DNA of 35,142 nt from Lachnospiraceae bacterium (GCA_021202815.1 JAJQCG010000231.1:1-35142), one strand, 5' to 3'. Positions 9,213-26,135 are shown, numbered from the stretch's first letter. Numbers and translations are program-made. The notes: generated by a model from the sequence alone, not told the origin.

Positions 9213-9713
9213 ATGGAACGACTGCTGGCCGCCATGATGGAATATGACAAAGGAGATCCGAAGCGCATTCAGCACTTTATCAAGGTGTACGAGTTTGCGC
9301 GGACGATTGGAAAGCTGGAGGGGCTCGACGAGCACACGCAGTTTATACTTGAGAGCGCTGCGGTCGTGCACGACATCGGCATTCATCCGGCGGAGGAAAA
9401 ATATGGAGACTGTTCCGGAAAGTATCAGGAGCTCGAAGGGCCGCCGGAGGCGGAGAAGCTGCTGAAAAGCCTTGGCTGGCCGGAGGATGTGACGGAGCGG
9501 GTATCTTATCTGGTAGGGCATCATCACACGTATTCGCAGATCGAGGGCAGCGACTATCAGATCCTCGTGGAGGCGGATTTCCTGGTCAATCTGTTCGAGG
9601 ATGCGTCTTCCGAAAAGACACAGAGAAGCGTTTACCGGAAAATCTTCCGCACGCATGCGGGAAAGCGGCTCTTCGCGGCGCAGTTCCCGGCGGCGGTGGA
9701 CGAAGCGTCATGA
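9213..9713 (+). CDS. HD-domain phosphohydrolase-like protein
   Basis: A 166-aa cytoplasmic protein with the HD superfamily metal-binding pattern: an early His (RIQHFIKVYEFA), HD in AAVVHDIGIH, HHH in LVGHHHTYSQIE, and a late Asp in LVEADFLVNL. Such proteins cleave phosphate esters, often of nucleotides. Start ATG with AGAGGAG upstream. The stop overlaps the next gene's start (ATGA), so it is co-translated with the GTPase-nuclease fusion. This suggests a shared job in nucleotide or RNA metabolism, but the substrate cannot be read from the sequence. Confidence 0.8.
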   Translation: MERLLAAMMEYDKGDPKRIQHFIKVYEFARTIGKLEGLDEHTQFILESAAVVHDIGIHPAEEKYGDCSGKYQELEGPPEAEKLLKSLGWPEDVTERVSYLVGHHHTYSQIEGSDYQILVEADFLVNLFEDASSEKTQRSVYRKIFRTHAGKRLFAAQFPAAVDEAS

Positions 9714-12400
9714 AAGGGCATATCTGTATCGCGGTGCTGGCGCATGTCGATGCGGGAAAGACGACGCTCTCGGAGGCAATGCTCTTCTTAAGCGGCGCAA
9801 TCCGGCGGCTGGGGCGTGTCGACGCGCGGAACGCGTTCCTGGACACGGATGAGCTGGAGCGCGCGCGGGGCATCACGATCTATTCCAAACAGGCGGAATT
9901 TGCGCTCGGGGATTATCAGATAACGCTGCTGGACACGCCGGGGCATGTGGATTTCTCGGCGGAGATGGAACGCGCCCTGCAGGTGCTCGACTATGCCGTG
10001 CTCGTGGTGAGCGGCGCGGACGGAGTGCAGAGCCATACCCGCACGCTCTGGAAGCTGCTGCGGCGCTATGAGATTCCCGTGTTCCTCTTTGTCAACAAGA
10101 TGGACCAGCCGGGAACGGACCGCGTGGCGCTCATGGAGGAGCTGAAAAGAGAGCTGGACGAGGGCTGTGTGGATTTTGGCGGTGGAGAAACGGATTTGCT
10201 GGAAAATGTCGCGGTCTGCGAGGAGCAGGCGCTGGAGCGCTATCTGGAGAGCGGAGCGCTCTCAGAGGAGGAGATTGCGCGTCTCATCCGGGAGCGAAAG
10301 GTCTTCCCCTGTTGGTTCGGCTCGGCGCTCAAAGTGGACGGAGTGGAGGATTTTCTCGCGGGGATGGAGCGCTATATGCGCTGTCCTGTCTGGGGCGACG
10401 CCTTTGGCGCGCGCGTCTTCAAGGTCAGCCGGGACAGCCAGGGCAGCCGCTTGAGCTGGCTGCGCGTGACCGGCGGGACGCTGCGCGTGAAGGACATGCT
10501 GCCCGGCGGTAAGGTCAATCAGATCCGCGTCTATTCCGGGGAAAAATATGAGACGAGGAGCGAGGCGGAGGCGGGAAGCGTGTGCGCGGTGACCGGCCTC
10601 GATGAGACGCATCCCGGCGAGGGCCTGGGAGCCGAAGAGAGGACACATCTGCCGATCCTCGAGCCGGTGCTGACTTATCGGGTCCTGCCGCCGCACGGCT
10701 GCGATCCGCTGCAGCTCTATGGAAAGCTCCGCCAGCTCGAGGAGGAAGAGCCGGAGCTTCACATCCGCTGGGACGAGGAGCTGCGGGAGATTCAGGCGCA
10801 GCTCATGGGTGAGGTGCAGATCGAGATTCTGAAAGCGCGGATTCTCGAGCGCTTCGATCTGTCGGTCGATTTTGACGAAGGAAATATTGTATATAAGGAA
10901 ACGATTCGAAATACGGTGGAGGGCGTTGGACATTTTGAGCCGCTCCGGCACTACGCGGAGGTTCATCTTCTGCTGGAGCCGGGAGAGCCGGGCAGCGGCC
11001 TGAGCTTTTCGACCTCCTGCAGCGAGGATGAGCTCGCTCTGAACTGGCAGCGGCTGATTCTGACGCATCTCCAGGAGAAGACGCACCGCGGCGTGCTGAC
11101 CGGATCAGAGATTACGGACCTGCATGTCACGCTGGCGGCTGGGAGGGCGCACCTCAAACACACCGAGGGCGGCGATTTCCGTCAGGCGACTTACCGGGCG
11201 CTGCGCCAGGGACTGATGCAGGCGGAAAGCGTGCTGCTGGAGCCTTGGTATGAGTTTCGCCTGGAGCTGCCGACGGACAGCGTGGGACGCGCGATGTCCG
11301 ATCTGGAACGTATGGGTGCGGAGCAGGAGCCGCCGGATCAGGCGGGCGGCATGGCGGTGCTGAGAGGAAGCGTCCCGGTGGCCGCCATCCGCAATTATCA
11401 GCGGGAGCTGAGCGCCTACACCCGCGGGCAGGGTCATTTGAGCTGCGCGCTGAAGGGCTACGCGTCCTGCCACAATGCGGAGGAGGTCGTGGCGCGCTGC
11501 GCCTACGATCCGGACGCCGACACGGAGAATCCGTCTTCGTCCGTATTCTGCTATCACGGCGCGGGGACGGTCATACCCTGGTATGAGACGCCGGAACACA
11601 TGCATCTGGAGAGCGTGCTGAAGCGGGAACGTGGCGAAGAGGAACGCGAGCCGCTCTTCACGCCGCCGCGCCGGGAAAGGAAGGCGGCGGACGGCGTGCG
11701 GGAAGAAAAAGAGCTTGAGGAGATTTTTACGCGCACCTATGGCGCGCCGAAGGAGCGCATCGATGGTTCTGTCTCCCGTCGCTCTTATGGAAACGAGTCG
11801 GGACGGGCCGCGGATCGAAGTGCGTCCGGAAAAGAAAAGCCGGACAAGCCCTATGTCTACAGGCCAAAGCCCGCACTGCCGGAATATCTGCTGGTGGACG
11901 GCTACAATGTGATTTTCGCCTGGGAGGACTTAAGCGAGCTCGCGAAGACGAGCATCGCCGGGGCGCGGGAAAGGCTGCAGGATATTCTCTGCAATTATCA
12001 GGGCTATCGGCAGTGCCAGGTGATTCTGGTCTTCGACGCTTACCGGGTGGAGGGACATAAGGAAGAGATCCTTCACTATCACAATATCGATGTGGTTTAT
12101 ACGAAGGAGGCGGAGACCGCGGACAGCTATATCGAGCGGACCGCGCACCAGATCGGGCGGAAATATCGCGTGACGGTCGCGACCTCGGATGGCCTGGAGC
12201 AGATCATCATCCGCGGACAGGGCTGCGTGACGATGTCCTCGTGCGAGCTGAAGGAGGAGATCGAACGCATGAATCGGGAGATACGGGAGACCTATGTGGA
12301 GCGTTTCCCGAAGAGTAATAATTATCTTTTCAGCGATCTGCCGGACACGCTGGCCGCAGCCCGGAGCGAAACCAGTGGGACAGAAAATCCGTGCCCCTGA
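9710..12400 (+). CDS. TetM-like translational GTPase fused to a C-terminal Rae1/YacP-like NYN ribonuclease domain
   Basis: An 896-aa protein. Residues 1-640 are an EF-G-like ribosome-binding GTPase of the TetM/TetO group: AHVDAGKTT (G1, 11-19), RGITI (G2, 53-57), DTPGHVDF (G3, 75-82) and NKMD (G4, 129-132), then translation-factor domains. A charged linker (about 640-720) leads to a NYN/PIN-like domain (about 722-860). This domain has YLLVDGYNVIFAW, VILVFDAYRV, TKEAETADSYIE and VATSDGLEQ, and these conserved Asp-bearing blocks match Bacillus YacP/Rae1, which cleaves mRNA in the ribosomal A site. Overlaps the HD gene by 4 bases. The fusion implies GTP-dependent delivery of a nuclease to ribosomes. 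Despite TetM similarity I would not call it tetracycline resistance. Confidence 0.85.
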   Translation: MKGHICIAVLAHVDAGKTTLSEAMLFLSGAIRRLGRVDARNAFLDTDELERARGITIYSKQAEFALGDYQITLLDTPGHVDFSAEMERALQVLDYAVLVVSGADGVQSHTRTLWKLLRRYEIPVFLFVNKMDQPGTDRVALMEELKRELDEGCVDFGGGETDLLENVAVCEEQALERYLESGALSEEEIARLIRERKVFPCWFGSALKVDGVEDFLAGMERYMRCPVWGDAFGARVFKVSRDSQGSRLSWLRVTGGTLRVKDMLPGGKVNQIRVYSGEKYETRSEAEAGSVCAVTGLDETHPGEGLGAEERTHLPILEPVLTYRVLPPHGCDPLQLYGKLRQLEEEEPELHIRWDEELREIQAQLMGEVQIEILKARILERFDLSVDFDEGNIVYKETIRNTVEGVGHFEPLRHYAEVHLLLEPGEPGSGLSFSTSCSEDELALNWQRLILTHLQEKTHRGVLTGSEITDLHVTLAAGRAHLKHTEGGDFRQATYRALRQGLMQAESVLLEPWYEFRLELPTDSVGRAMSDLERMGAEQEPPDQAGGMAVLRGSVPVAAIRNYQRELSAYTRGQGHLSCALKGYASCHNAEEVVARCAYDPDADTENPSSSVFCYHGAGTVIPWYETPEHMHLESVLKRERGEEEREPLFTPPRRERKAADGVREEKELEEIFTRTYGAPKERIDGSVSRRSYGNESGRAADRSASGKEKPDKPYVYRPKPALPEYLLVDGYNVIFAWEDLSELAKTSIAGARERLQDILCNYQGYRQCQVILVFDAYRVEGHKEEILHYHNIDVVYTKEAETADSYIERTAHQIGRKYRVTVATSDGLEQIIIRGQGCVTMSSCELKEEIERMNREIRETYVERFPKSNNYLFSDLPDTLAAARSETSGTENPCP

Positions 12401-12455
12401 AGCGCCGGAGCAGCTGAAGCAGGGAAATCCTGCATGAACGACAGGAGGATCAGGG

Positions 12456-13088
12456 ATGGAACGTGAGATAGACTGGACGGAAGTGTCAGACGGATGCTTC
12501 TACCGCGCGAACGATATGGTGCGGGTGGACTGCGGCGGCTGTGCGGGCTGCTCAGAGTGCTGCCGCGGCATGGGCGAGTCGATCGTGCTCGACCCGCTCG
12601 ATGTCTTCCGGCTGTGCGGCGGCCTGCACACGGATTTCAACGGCCTGCTGCAGGGCGGCATCGAGCTGAATATCGTCGACCGCCTGATCCTTCCGAATCT
12701 GTGCATGTCGGGACCGGAGGAGGCCTGCGTATTCCTCGACGCCTCCGGCCGTTGCAGCATCCACGCCTTCCGCCCCGGCTTCTGCCGGATGTTCCCGCTG
12801 GGGCGCTGCTATGAGGACGGCTCCTTCCGCTATTTTCTGCAGGTTCACGAATGCCCGAAGCCAAACAAGGGCAAGGTGAAGGTGAAGAAGTGGCTTGACA
12901 CGCCGAATCTGAAGGAATACGAAGCCTACGTTACCCGCTGGCACTATTATCTGAAGGAGCTGACGGCAGAGGTCCGGGCGGATTCCTCGCGGATGAAACC
13001 GGTCAGCATGGAGCTCCTGCAGCGCTTTTATGTCACGCCCTACCGCCAGGACGACGATTTCTACGGGCAGTTCTACGAGCGCCTCTAA
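12456..13088 (+). CDS. YkgJ family cysteine-cluster protein
   Basis: A 210-aa cytoplasmic protein with an N-terminal CGGCAGCSECCRG cluster, then GRCSIHAFRPGFCRMFPLGR, and a later C in VHECPKPNKG. This is the typical metal (zinc or iron-sulfur) chelating pattern of the YkgJ/UPF0153 family. The biochemical function is not established. Start ATG with AGGAGG upstream, 55 bases after the GTPase-nuclease gene and likely in the same transcript, which ends at the strong terminator downstream. Confidence 0.85.
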   Translation: MEREIDWTEVSDGCFYRANDMVRVDCGGCAGCSECCRGMGESIVLDPLDVFRLCGGLHTDFNGLLQGGIELNIVDRLILPNLCMSGPEEACVFLDASGRCSIHAFRPGFCRMFPLGRCYEDGSFRYFLQVHECPKPNKGKVKVKKWLDTPNLKEYEAYVTRWHYYLKELTAEVRADSSRMKPVSMELLQRFYVTPYRQDDDFYGQFYERL

Positions 13089-13125
13089 GGCGAAAAGTTT
13101 TTCACAAAAACGCAGTTGAATGAAA

Positions 13126-13166
13126 CCCCTCAGTCTCGCGCAAGCGCAGGGACTGAGGGGTTTTTT
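13126..13166 (+). terminator. Strong intrinsic terminator
   Basis: CCCCTCAGTC (13126-13135) pairs with GACTGAGGGG (13151-13160), with a small inner GCGC-AA-GCGC hairpin in the loop, followed directly by TTTTTT. It isolates the recombinase/F1-like region from the genes upstream. Confidence 0.9.
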
Positions 13167-13254
13167 CGTCATTTTTGGTAAAATTGATAATGATTCAGAA
13201 CTGCTGCCGGATGTGTAAAAACGGCAGAGCCCGCAGGGGCGGAAAGGAGGACAG

Positions 13255-13884
13255 GTGGCGCGTATTTACGGTTACGTGAGGGTTTCTACAAAATATCAGA
13301 ATGAGGACAGGCAGATGATTGCCATGAAGGAGATGCAGATTCCCTCAGGAAATATTTATATGGACAAGCAGTCCGGGAAGGATTTTGACCGGCCGAAGTA
13401 TCAGGAGCTGCTGCATCGGCTGGAGCCGGAGGATCTGATCTATGTAAAGAGTATTGACCGGCTGGGTCGGAATTACGAGGAGATACTGGAGCAGTGGCGG
13501 ATTCTGACGAAGGAGAAGGGCTCGGACGTCGTTGTGATCGATATGCCGCTTCTGGACACGCGCCGTGGCAAGGATCTGCTGGGGACATTCATCGCCGACA
13601 TTATGCTGCAGCTTCTATCTTTCGTCGCGGAAAATGAGAGGAGCAATATCCGGCAGCGCCAGGCGGAGGGAATCGCGGCGGCAAGGCTGCGCGGCGTGCG
13701 CTTCGGACGACCGCAGAAGGAAGCACCGGAGGATTTTTCTCAGATTGTGCGTGCCTGGGAGGAAAAGAGTATCAGCTTCGAGGAGGCGGTAGCGTGCAGT
13801 GGATTGAGCGAATCCACCTTTTACCGCCGCCTGAGGGAAATGCGGCAGAACAATAAATCAGCTGTCAAAAAGTGTACTTTCTGA
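13255..13884 (+). CDS. Small serine recombinase (resolvase/invertase family), probable inverter of the adjacent switch
   Basis: A 209-aa site-specific DNA recombinase. The N-terminal catalytic domain starts ARIYGYVRVST with the nucleophile Ser11, and the DRLGRNYEE block carries catalytic arginines. A long helix (LLSFVAENERSNIRQRQAEGI) leads to a C-terminal helix-turn-helix (SFEEAVACSGLSESTFYRRL). Size and order match Hin/Gin invertases and Tn3 resolvases, not the large integrases. Start GTG with GGAAAGGAGG four bases upstream. The last eight codons and the stop lie inside the left inverted site. Because the inner half-sites are identical in inverted orientation, inversion would leave the coding end unchanged. 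Its position next to two inverted sites suggests it inverts the 158-bp segment. Confidence 0.9.
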   Translation: MARIYGYVRVSTKYQNEDRQMIAMKEMQIPSGNIYMDKQSGKDFDRPKYQELLHRLEPEDLIYVKSIDRLGRNYEEILEQWRILTKEKGSDVVVIDMPLLDTRRGKDLLGTFIADIMLQLLSFVAENERSNIRQRQAEGIAAARLRGVRFGRPQKEAPEDFSQIVRAWEEKSISFEEAVACSGLSESTFYRRLREMRQNNKSAVKKCTF

Positions 13885-13888
13885 CAGC
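13861..13888 (+). repeat. Left inversion site (28-bp near-palindrome)
   Basis: Imperfect palindrome with arms beginning GCTGTCA and ending TGACAGC and central dinucleotide GT (13874-13875). Its right half, GTACTTTCTGACAGC, is the exact reverse complement of the left half of the site at 14019-14046. Over all 28 bases the two sites match 26/28 in inverted but only 24/28 in direct orientation. Confidence 0.8.
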
Positions 13889-14018
13889 CGTCTTTCTATT
13901 AATAAATTATCATAAGTAAAACAGAAAATCAATACCTATTTGACATATCTGTGTTTGTATCCGCGTTGTATCCACCAATCCGGTTCCGTTATTTACATAT
14001 TTCCGGCGCAATCGTGTC
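13889..14018. promoter_or_regulatory. Putative invertible promoter segment (about 130 bp between sites)
   Basis: AT-rich non-coding segment between the two inverted sites. The most promoter-like sequence is on the minus strand: TTGATT (complement of 13927-13932) followed by TTATGATAATTT (the GATAAT is the complement of 13906-13911). It points toward the recombinase, so in this orientation the downstream operon may be off. On the plus strand there is a perfect TTGACA (13940-13945) but no good -10 box 16-18 bases later. The orientation call is tentative. Confidence 0.5.
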
Positions 14019-14046
14019 GCTGTCAGAAAGTACAGTTTCTGACAGC
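14019..14046 (-). repeat. Right inversion site (28-bp near-palindrome)
   Basis: Inverted partner of the site at 13861-13888. It has perfect 11-bp arms (GCTGTCAGAAA/TTTCTGACAGC) and central dinucleotide AC (14032-14033), the complement of GT in the left site. Serine recombinases cut at a 2-bp centre, so opposite non-palindromic centres predict inversion and not deletion. The distance between crossover points is 158 bp. It lies 30 bases upstream of the ATG at 14076. Confidence 0.8.
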
Positions 14047-14075
14047 TGTCCTGCAGATGAGAAAGGAAGCTGAAT

Positions 14076-14864
14076 ATGAGTTGGGAATGGCTGGTGGTCC
14101 TCGTGATCATGCTGGCGATGAATGTGTTCCTTTTTCTCGTCTTCTGGACGGCCGTGCAGCGGGCGGACAGTCAGGTTCGTGAGATATTTTATCGAAAGCT
14201 TCAGGACATTCACTCCATGTCGAAGGAGAGGATGGAAAAACTGGAACAGACGGAGCGAAGCTGCGAGGAGATGGAAGAGAGGCTCCAGGAGCTTCAGGAT
14301 GAGGAACGCAAGCGAAAGAAAGTACAGGTTTATCAGACGGCGGGGGCACAGAAGCTCCAGCCCCTTAGTGCTGTGAGCGTCTCTTCGGCGAGGTTCCGGA
14401 ACACGGAGATAAAGGAGCAGTATCGCTACATCCGGGATCATATGGATATCGATCTGAACGAGGTCGTGCGCGCCTTTACCGCCGGGCTTTCTGACGAACC
14501 GTCGGATGCGGAGGCCTATGAGACTCTGGCCGGGAAATTTCCCTTCGAAGCGCGCTATGAGCTTCTGACGCTCTCGGAGGAGGATCAGGCGCAGGTGCTC
14601 TTCGCGGCGCTCTCCGATACGGAGCGTTCGATTCTGAACGACTATCTGGAGACCTGTGGGGACGGCAGCCTCGACGTGCTGTCGTTTTTTGACTATGTAG
14701 AGTCTGAGGCCAGGCTCCGGGACGGAACGATTCAGGTGTATACCGGAGACCGGGAGAATCCGCTGACGATTCAGGATACACGGGTACGCTGGGCACGCGA
14801 TCCGGGGATCTGCGAGGGCTGCAGGATCCGTTATCGGGACTGCCTGTACGACTACAGTCTGTAA
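14076..14864 (+). CDS. Membrane-anchored coiled-coil protein, possible b/delta-like stalk of the F1-like machine
   Basis: A 262-aa protein, first gene of the long operon. One hydrophobic N-terminal segment (about residues 5-26, WLVVLVIMLAMNVFLFLVFW) is followed by a charged helical stretch with coiled-coil character (about 30-95). The C-terminal domain is mostly acidic and ends in GICEGCRIRYRDC, a possible metal-binding or redox Cys pair. I do not recognise the family by sequence. Its place directly before alpha is where the b and delta subunits sit in standard atp operons, and the topology (TM anchor, long helix, C-terminal cap) resembles a b-delta stator. The stalk role is therefore inferred from position and shape only. 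Start ATG with AAAGGAAG upstream, 30 bases from the inversion site. Confidence 0.6.
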   Translation: MSWEWLVVLVIMLAMNVFLFLVFWTAVQRADSQVREIFYRKLQDIHSMSKERMEKLEQTERSCEEMEERLQELQDEERKRKKVQVYQTAGAQKLQPLSAVSVSSARFRNTEIKEQYRYIRDHMDIDLNEVVRAFTAGLSDEPSDAEAYETLAGKFPFEARYELLTLSEEDQAQVLFAALSDTERSILNDYLETCGDGSLDVLSFFDYVESEARLRDGTIQVYTGDRENPLTIQDTRVRWARDPGICEGCRIRYRDCLYDYSL

Positions 14865-14893
14865 GAAAAGACGAAAGAACGAGGAAGGACAGT

Positions 14894-16216
14894 ATGGAAC
14901 AGTATGTAGAGAACCTGGTACAGGATACCATCAGGAAGATCAAGAATAAAGAGAATGTCCAGCGGATGGGCCGCGTTCTGAAGGTACAGAACTACATTCT
15001 CGAGGTCAGCGGCCTGGAGGACGTGAGCTTCTATGAGCGCGTCGTGATCGGCGAGGGCAGCGAGGGATACGTGAATGGTATTCGTAGAAACGAGGTCACC
15101 GTAGCCATCGTGCGCCGCTGCGGCGACATCTATGTGAACGATCAGGTCATCGCGACCGGCGAGACCTTCCGCGTCAGCTTTGCGGAGGAGTCGCTGGGCC
15201 ATGTGACCGACCTTTTCGGCGTGGACCGCTCCTGCGGTAAGACTTTTGAGGAGCTGATCAGCCTGAATATTGAGAATCCGAATATCCCGATCATGGATCG
15301 TACCGCCGTGTGCCGCCCGCTTGAGACCGGTATCGCCGGCGTAGATCTGATCTATCCGATCGGCAAGGGTCAGCGTCAGCTGATCATCGGCGACAAGAAG
15401 ACCGGCAAGACGCAGATCGCCCTCGACACGATCGTCAACCAGAAGGGCAAGGACGTGATCTGTATCTACGTCTCCGTCGGCAAGACGAAGAAAAATGTAA
15501 AGACGCTCTATGCGGAGCTCATGCGCCGCGGGGCGATGGAGTATACCCATATCCTGTGCGCCTTCAACGACGATACGCTGCCGGTCATCTTCCTGACCCC
15601 CTACGCGGGCGTATCGATCGCGGAGCATTATCTCATGCAGGGAAAGGACGTGCTCGTCGTCATCGACGATCTCTCCCGCCATGCGGACGCCTACCGCGAG
15701 ATCAGCCTGCTGACCGGAAAGGCGCCGGGGCGCGACGCCTACCCGCCCGATATTTTTTACACGCATTCCCGTATGCTCGAGAAGGGCTGCCAGCACAGGA
15801 ACGGCGGCTCGATCACGATCCTGCCGATCGTCGAGACGCGGGGCGGCGATATTACCGATTATATATCGACCAATATTATCTCGATCACGGATGGACAGCT
15901 CGTGCTCTCGAAGAAGAATTTCGATAAGGGCGAGAAGCCCGCGATCAGCTACGGCCTGTCCGTGTCCCGTCTGGGCGGCGCGGTGCAGACGCCGGAGGTC
16001 AAAAAGCTCGGCGCGCGCGTGCGGCGCGAGCTCCTGAGCTACCTGGAGACGAGAGCCGTCTACGAGCTTGCAAATGTAGACGAGATGAGCCCGGAGATGC
16101 AGGCGCGCATCCGCCGCGGCGGCCGTCTCCTCGCGGGGCTTGGCCAGTACAAGTATTCCCCGATGAGCCATGAGGAGATCATCCGGCGCTTCGAGGATAT
16201 CTACAGTCAGGAGTAG
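14894..16216 (+). CDS. F1-like ATPase alpha subunit homologue (C-terminally short)
   Basis: Non-catalytic nucleotide-binding subunit of an F1-type hexamer. The N-terminal beta-barrel domain is followed by the Walker A motif GDKKTGKT (166-173), IYVSVGKTKKNV, VLVVIDDLSRHADAYR (Walker B region) and GRDAYPPDIFYTHSRMLEKG. SVSRLGGAVQT includes the arginine finger (Arg359) that acts on the beta active site. At 440 aa it is about 60 residues shorter than usual, ending soon after QYKYSPMSHEE, where normal alpha continues. It ends in TAG, three bases before gamma. Start ATG with AGGAAGG upstream. The arginine finger argues for an active hydrolase. Divergence and neighbours argue that this is not the housekeeping ATP synthase, so I give no atpA symbol. 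Confidence 0.9.
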   Translation: MEQYVENLVQDTIRKIKNKENVQRMGRVLKVQNYILEVSGLEDVSFYERVVIGEGSEGYVNGIRRNEVTVAIVRRCGDIYVNDQVIATGETFRVSFAEESLGHVTDLFGVDRSCGKTFEELISLNIENPNIPIMDRTAVCRPLETGIAGVDLIYPIGKGQRQLIIGDKKTGKTQIALDTIVNQKGKDVICIYVSVGKTKKNVKTLYAELMRRGAMEYTHILCAFNDDTLPVIFLTPYAGVSIAEHYLMQGKDVLVVIDDLSRHADAYREISLLTGKAPGRDAYPPDIFYTHSRMLEKGCQHRNGGSITILPIVETRGGDITDYISTNIISITDGQLVLSKKNFDKGEKPAISYGLSVSRLGGAVQTPEVKKLGARVRRELLSYLETRAVYELANVDEMSPEMQARIRRGGRLLAGLGQYKYSPMSHEEIIRRFEDIYSQE

Positions 16217-16219
16217 TCT

Positions 16220-18381
<2,162 letters not shown>

Positions 18382-18386
18382 AGAAA

Positions 18387-18824
18387 ATGGCAGCAAGACC
18401 CGGCAAAAAGAAGCAGGAGACGGAAGCGGCGGCGACGGAGCAGCCGAAGAAGTCCCGGAAGGAAAGAAAAGCAGAAAAGCAGCGGGAGCAGGATGACAGC
18501 GGGCGGCGCATGCGCGCGCGCGTGATCAGCATCCGCGACGGCGTGGAGGACTTTGAGAGTGTGCGCGTCGTCCATGTGGACAGCAGCCGCTACACCCTGA
18601 TGCTCATGCCGGACTACACGCCGTCGATCGGCGAGGTGGAGGGCACGGTTCGTATCGTAACCGACGAACGAGTGGAGACCTATGAGCGGGTGAAGGGCTT
18701 CTTCATGCTGCGGGACAATGAATTTCAGCTTCTTGTAAAAGAAGAGTACGCGGTGCCCGCGGAGGCGGCGCAGGAGCCGGAAGGCGGAGAGCTGGAGTTT
18801 ATAGACCTGGAGGGGCAGACATGA
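18387..18824 (+). CDS. Epsilon-like subunit of the F1-like ATPase, with basic N-terminal extension
   Basis: A 145-aa soluble protein. Residues 1-40 are a Lys/Glu-rich, probably disordered extension (PGKKKQETEAAATEQPKK). Residues about 45-125 resemble the epsilon N-terminal beta-sandwich: SRYTLMLMPDYTPSIGEVEG aligns with the GELGILPGHAPL region, and ERVKGFFMLRDNEFQLLVKE aligns with the FAVSGGFxEVxDNxVTVLxE strand pair. The usual C-terminal helical hairpin that inhibits ATP hydrolysis is missing, replaced by a short acidic tail. It follows beta as epsilon does in atp operons. The stop overlaps the next start (ATGA). The assignment rests on position plus weak similarity. Confidence 0.65.
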   Translation: MAARPGKKKQETEAAATEQPKKSRKERKAEKQREQDDSGRRMRARVISIRDGVEDFESVRVVHVDSSRYTLMLMPDYTPSIGEVEGTVRIVTDERVETYERVKGFFMLRDNEFQLLVKEEYAVPAEAAQEPEGGELEFIDLEGQT

Positions 18825-19439
18825 GAGACTGGACAGTTTATGTGGTACCCTATGAGGGCTATATTCTACTGGTTCTGGCGCTCGGTCTGCTGATTCTGTT
18901 CTCCTCCTTTCTGCGGATGCGGCAGTTCCGCTTCCAGGGACTGAAGAAGGGGAAATGGTATTACTGCTTCTTTTATGGACTTGGCAATCGCGAGCTCATC
19001 TGTCTGACAGCGGGTACGAGCAGGCTGCTTCTGGTGATTGCAATCGTCCTCTGCGGGCTGGAGCTGCGGCTGACTCATATCGTCTGCCTGCTGCTTCTGA
19101 CGCTGGTCTGGCAGACGGACACGAGAGAAGGAAAACAGATTCTGGCTGCGCTGTTTTCCGATATCATTCAGGTGGCGGGAACCTGCGCGGGGCTGTTTGT
19201 TTATCAGACGCTGCTCCGCTATATGGCGGATATCCGTTCCGCCCTGGATATACGAATTACCAGCATCATGCTGGGGATATTTATTATCATTTATAACGCA
19301 GTGCTGTGGCTGAACCGTCTGCCGCAGCTGGGCGAGAGAAGCCTTATGCAAAGAGAGCATAAGGAAAAGAGACGATTTGGAAAGAGACTGAAGGGAAAGA
19401 GACTGAAGGAAAAGAGACTGGCAGGAAAGGAGAAGGGCT

Positions 19440-19453
<14 letters not shown>
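18821..19453 (+). CDS. Five-TM membrane protein of the F1-like operon, possible stator (a-like) component
   Basis: A 210-aa protein with about five hydrophobic segments (near residues 8-28, 60-80, 85-100, 105-130 and 145-168) and a strongly basic C-terminal tail of about 35 residues (KEKRRFGKRLKGKRLKEKRL), which should be cytoplasmic by the positive-inside rule. I do not recognise it by sequence. Segment number and its place in an operon with alpha, gamma, beta, epsilon and c homologues make an a-like membrane partner possible, but the family's conserved ion-channel motif is not evident. Overlaps epsilon by 4 and the next giant gene by 14 bases. The tail is encoded by in-frame 15-bp tandem repeats. 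Confidence 0.6.
19379..19423 (+). repeat. Three 15-bp in-frame tandem repeats
   Basis: GGAAAGAGACTGAAG occurs twice exactly (19379-19393, 19394-19408), followed by a degenerate copy GAAAAGAGACTGGCA (19409-19423). Each unit adds five codons (KRLKG/KRLKE-type) to the basic tail of the five-TM protein, so slippage would change tail length without breaking the frame. Confidence 0.8.
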
Positions 19454-26102
<6,649 letters not shown>

Positions 26103-26135
26103 GCAGAGGTTCGAAGCGAAAAAGGAGGATATCGT

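Noticed and set aside
9710-12400. Tetracycline resistance gene (tetM/tetO type)
   Set aside because: The GTPase part resembles TetM, but the protein is far longer, carries a NYN nuclease domain and sits with an HD gene in a chromosomal setting. Resistance cannot be claimed.
13255-13884. Transposon or prophage resolvase marking a mobile element
   Set aside because: No transposase, terminal repeats, phage genes or attachment duplication were seen nearby. The inverted sites next to it explain the gene better as an invertase.
14019-14046. Intrinsic terminator hairpin upstream of the operon
   Set aside because: The palindrome has no U-tract on either strand and has an inverted partner beside a recombinase gene, so a recombination site fits better.
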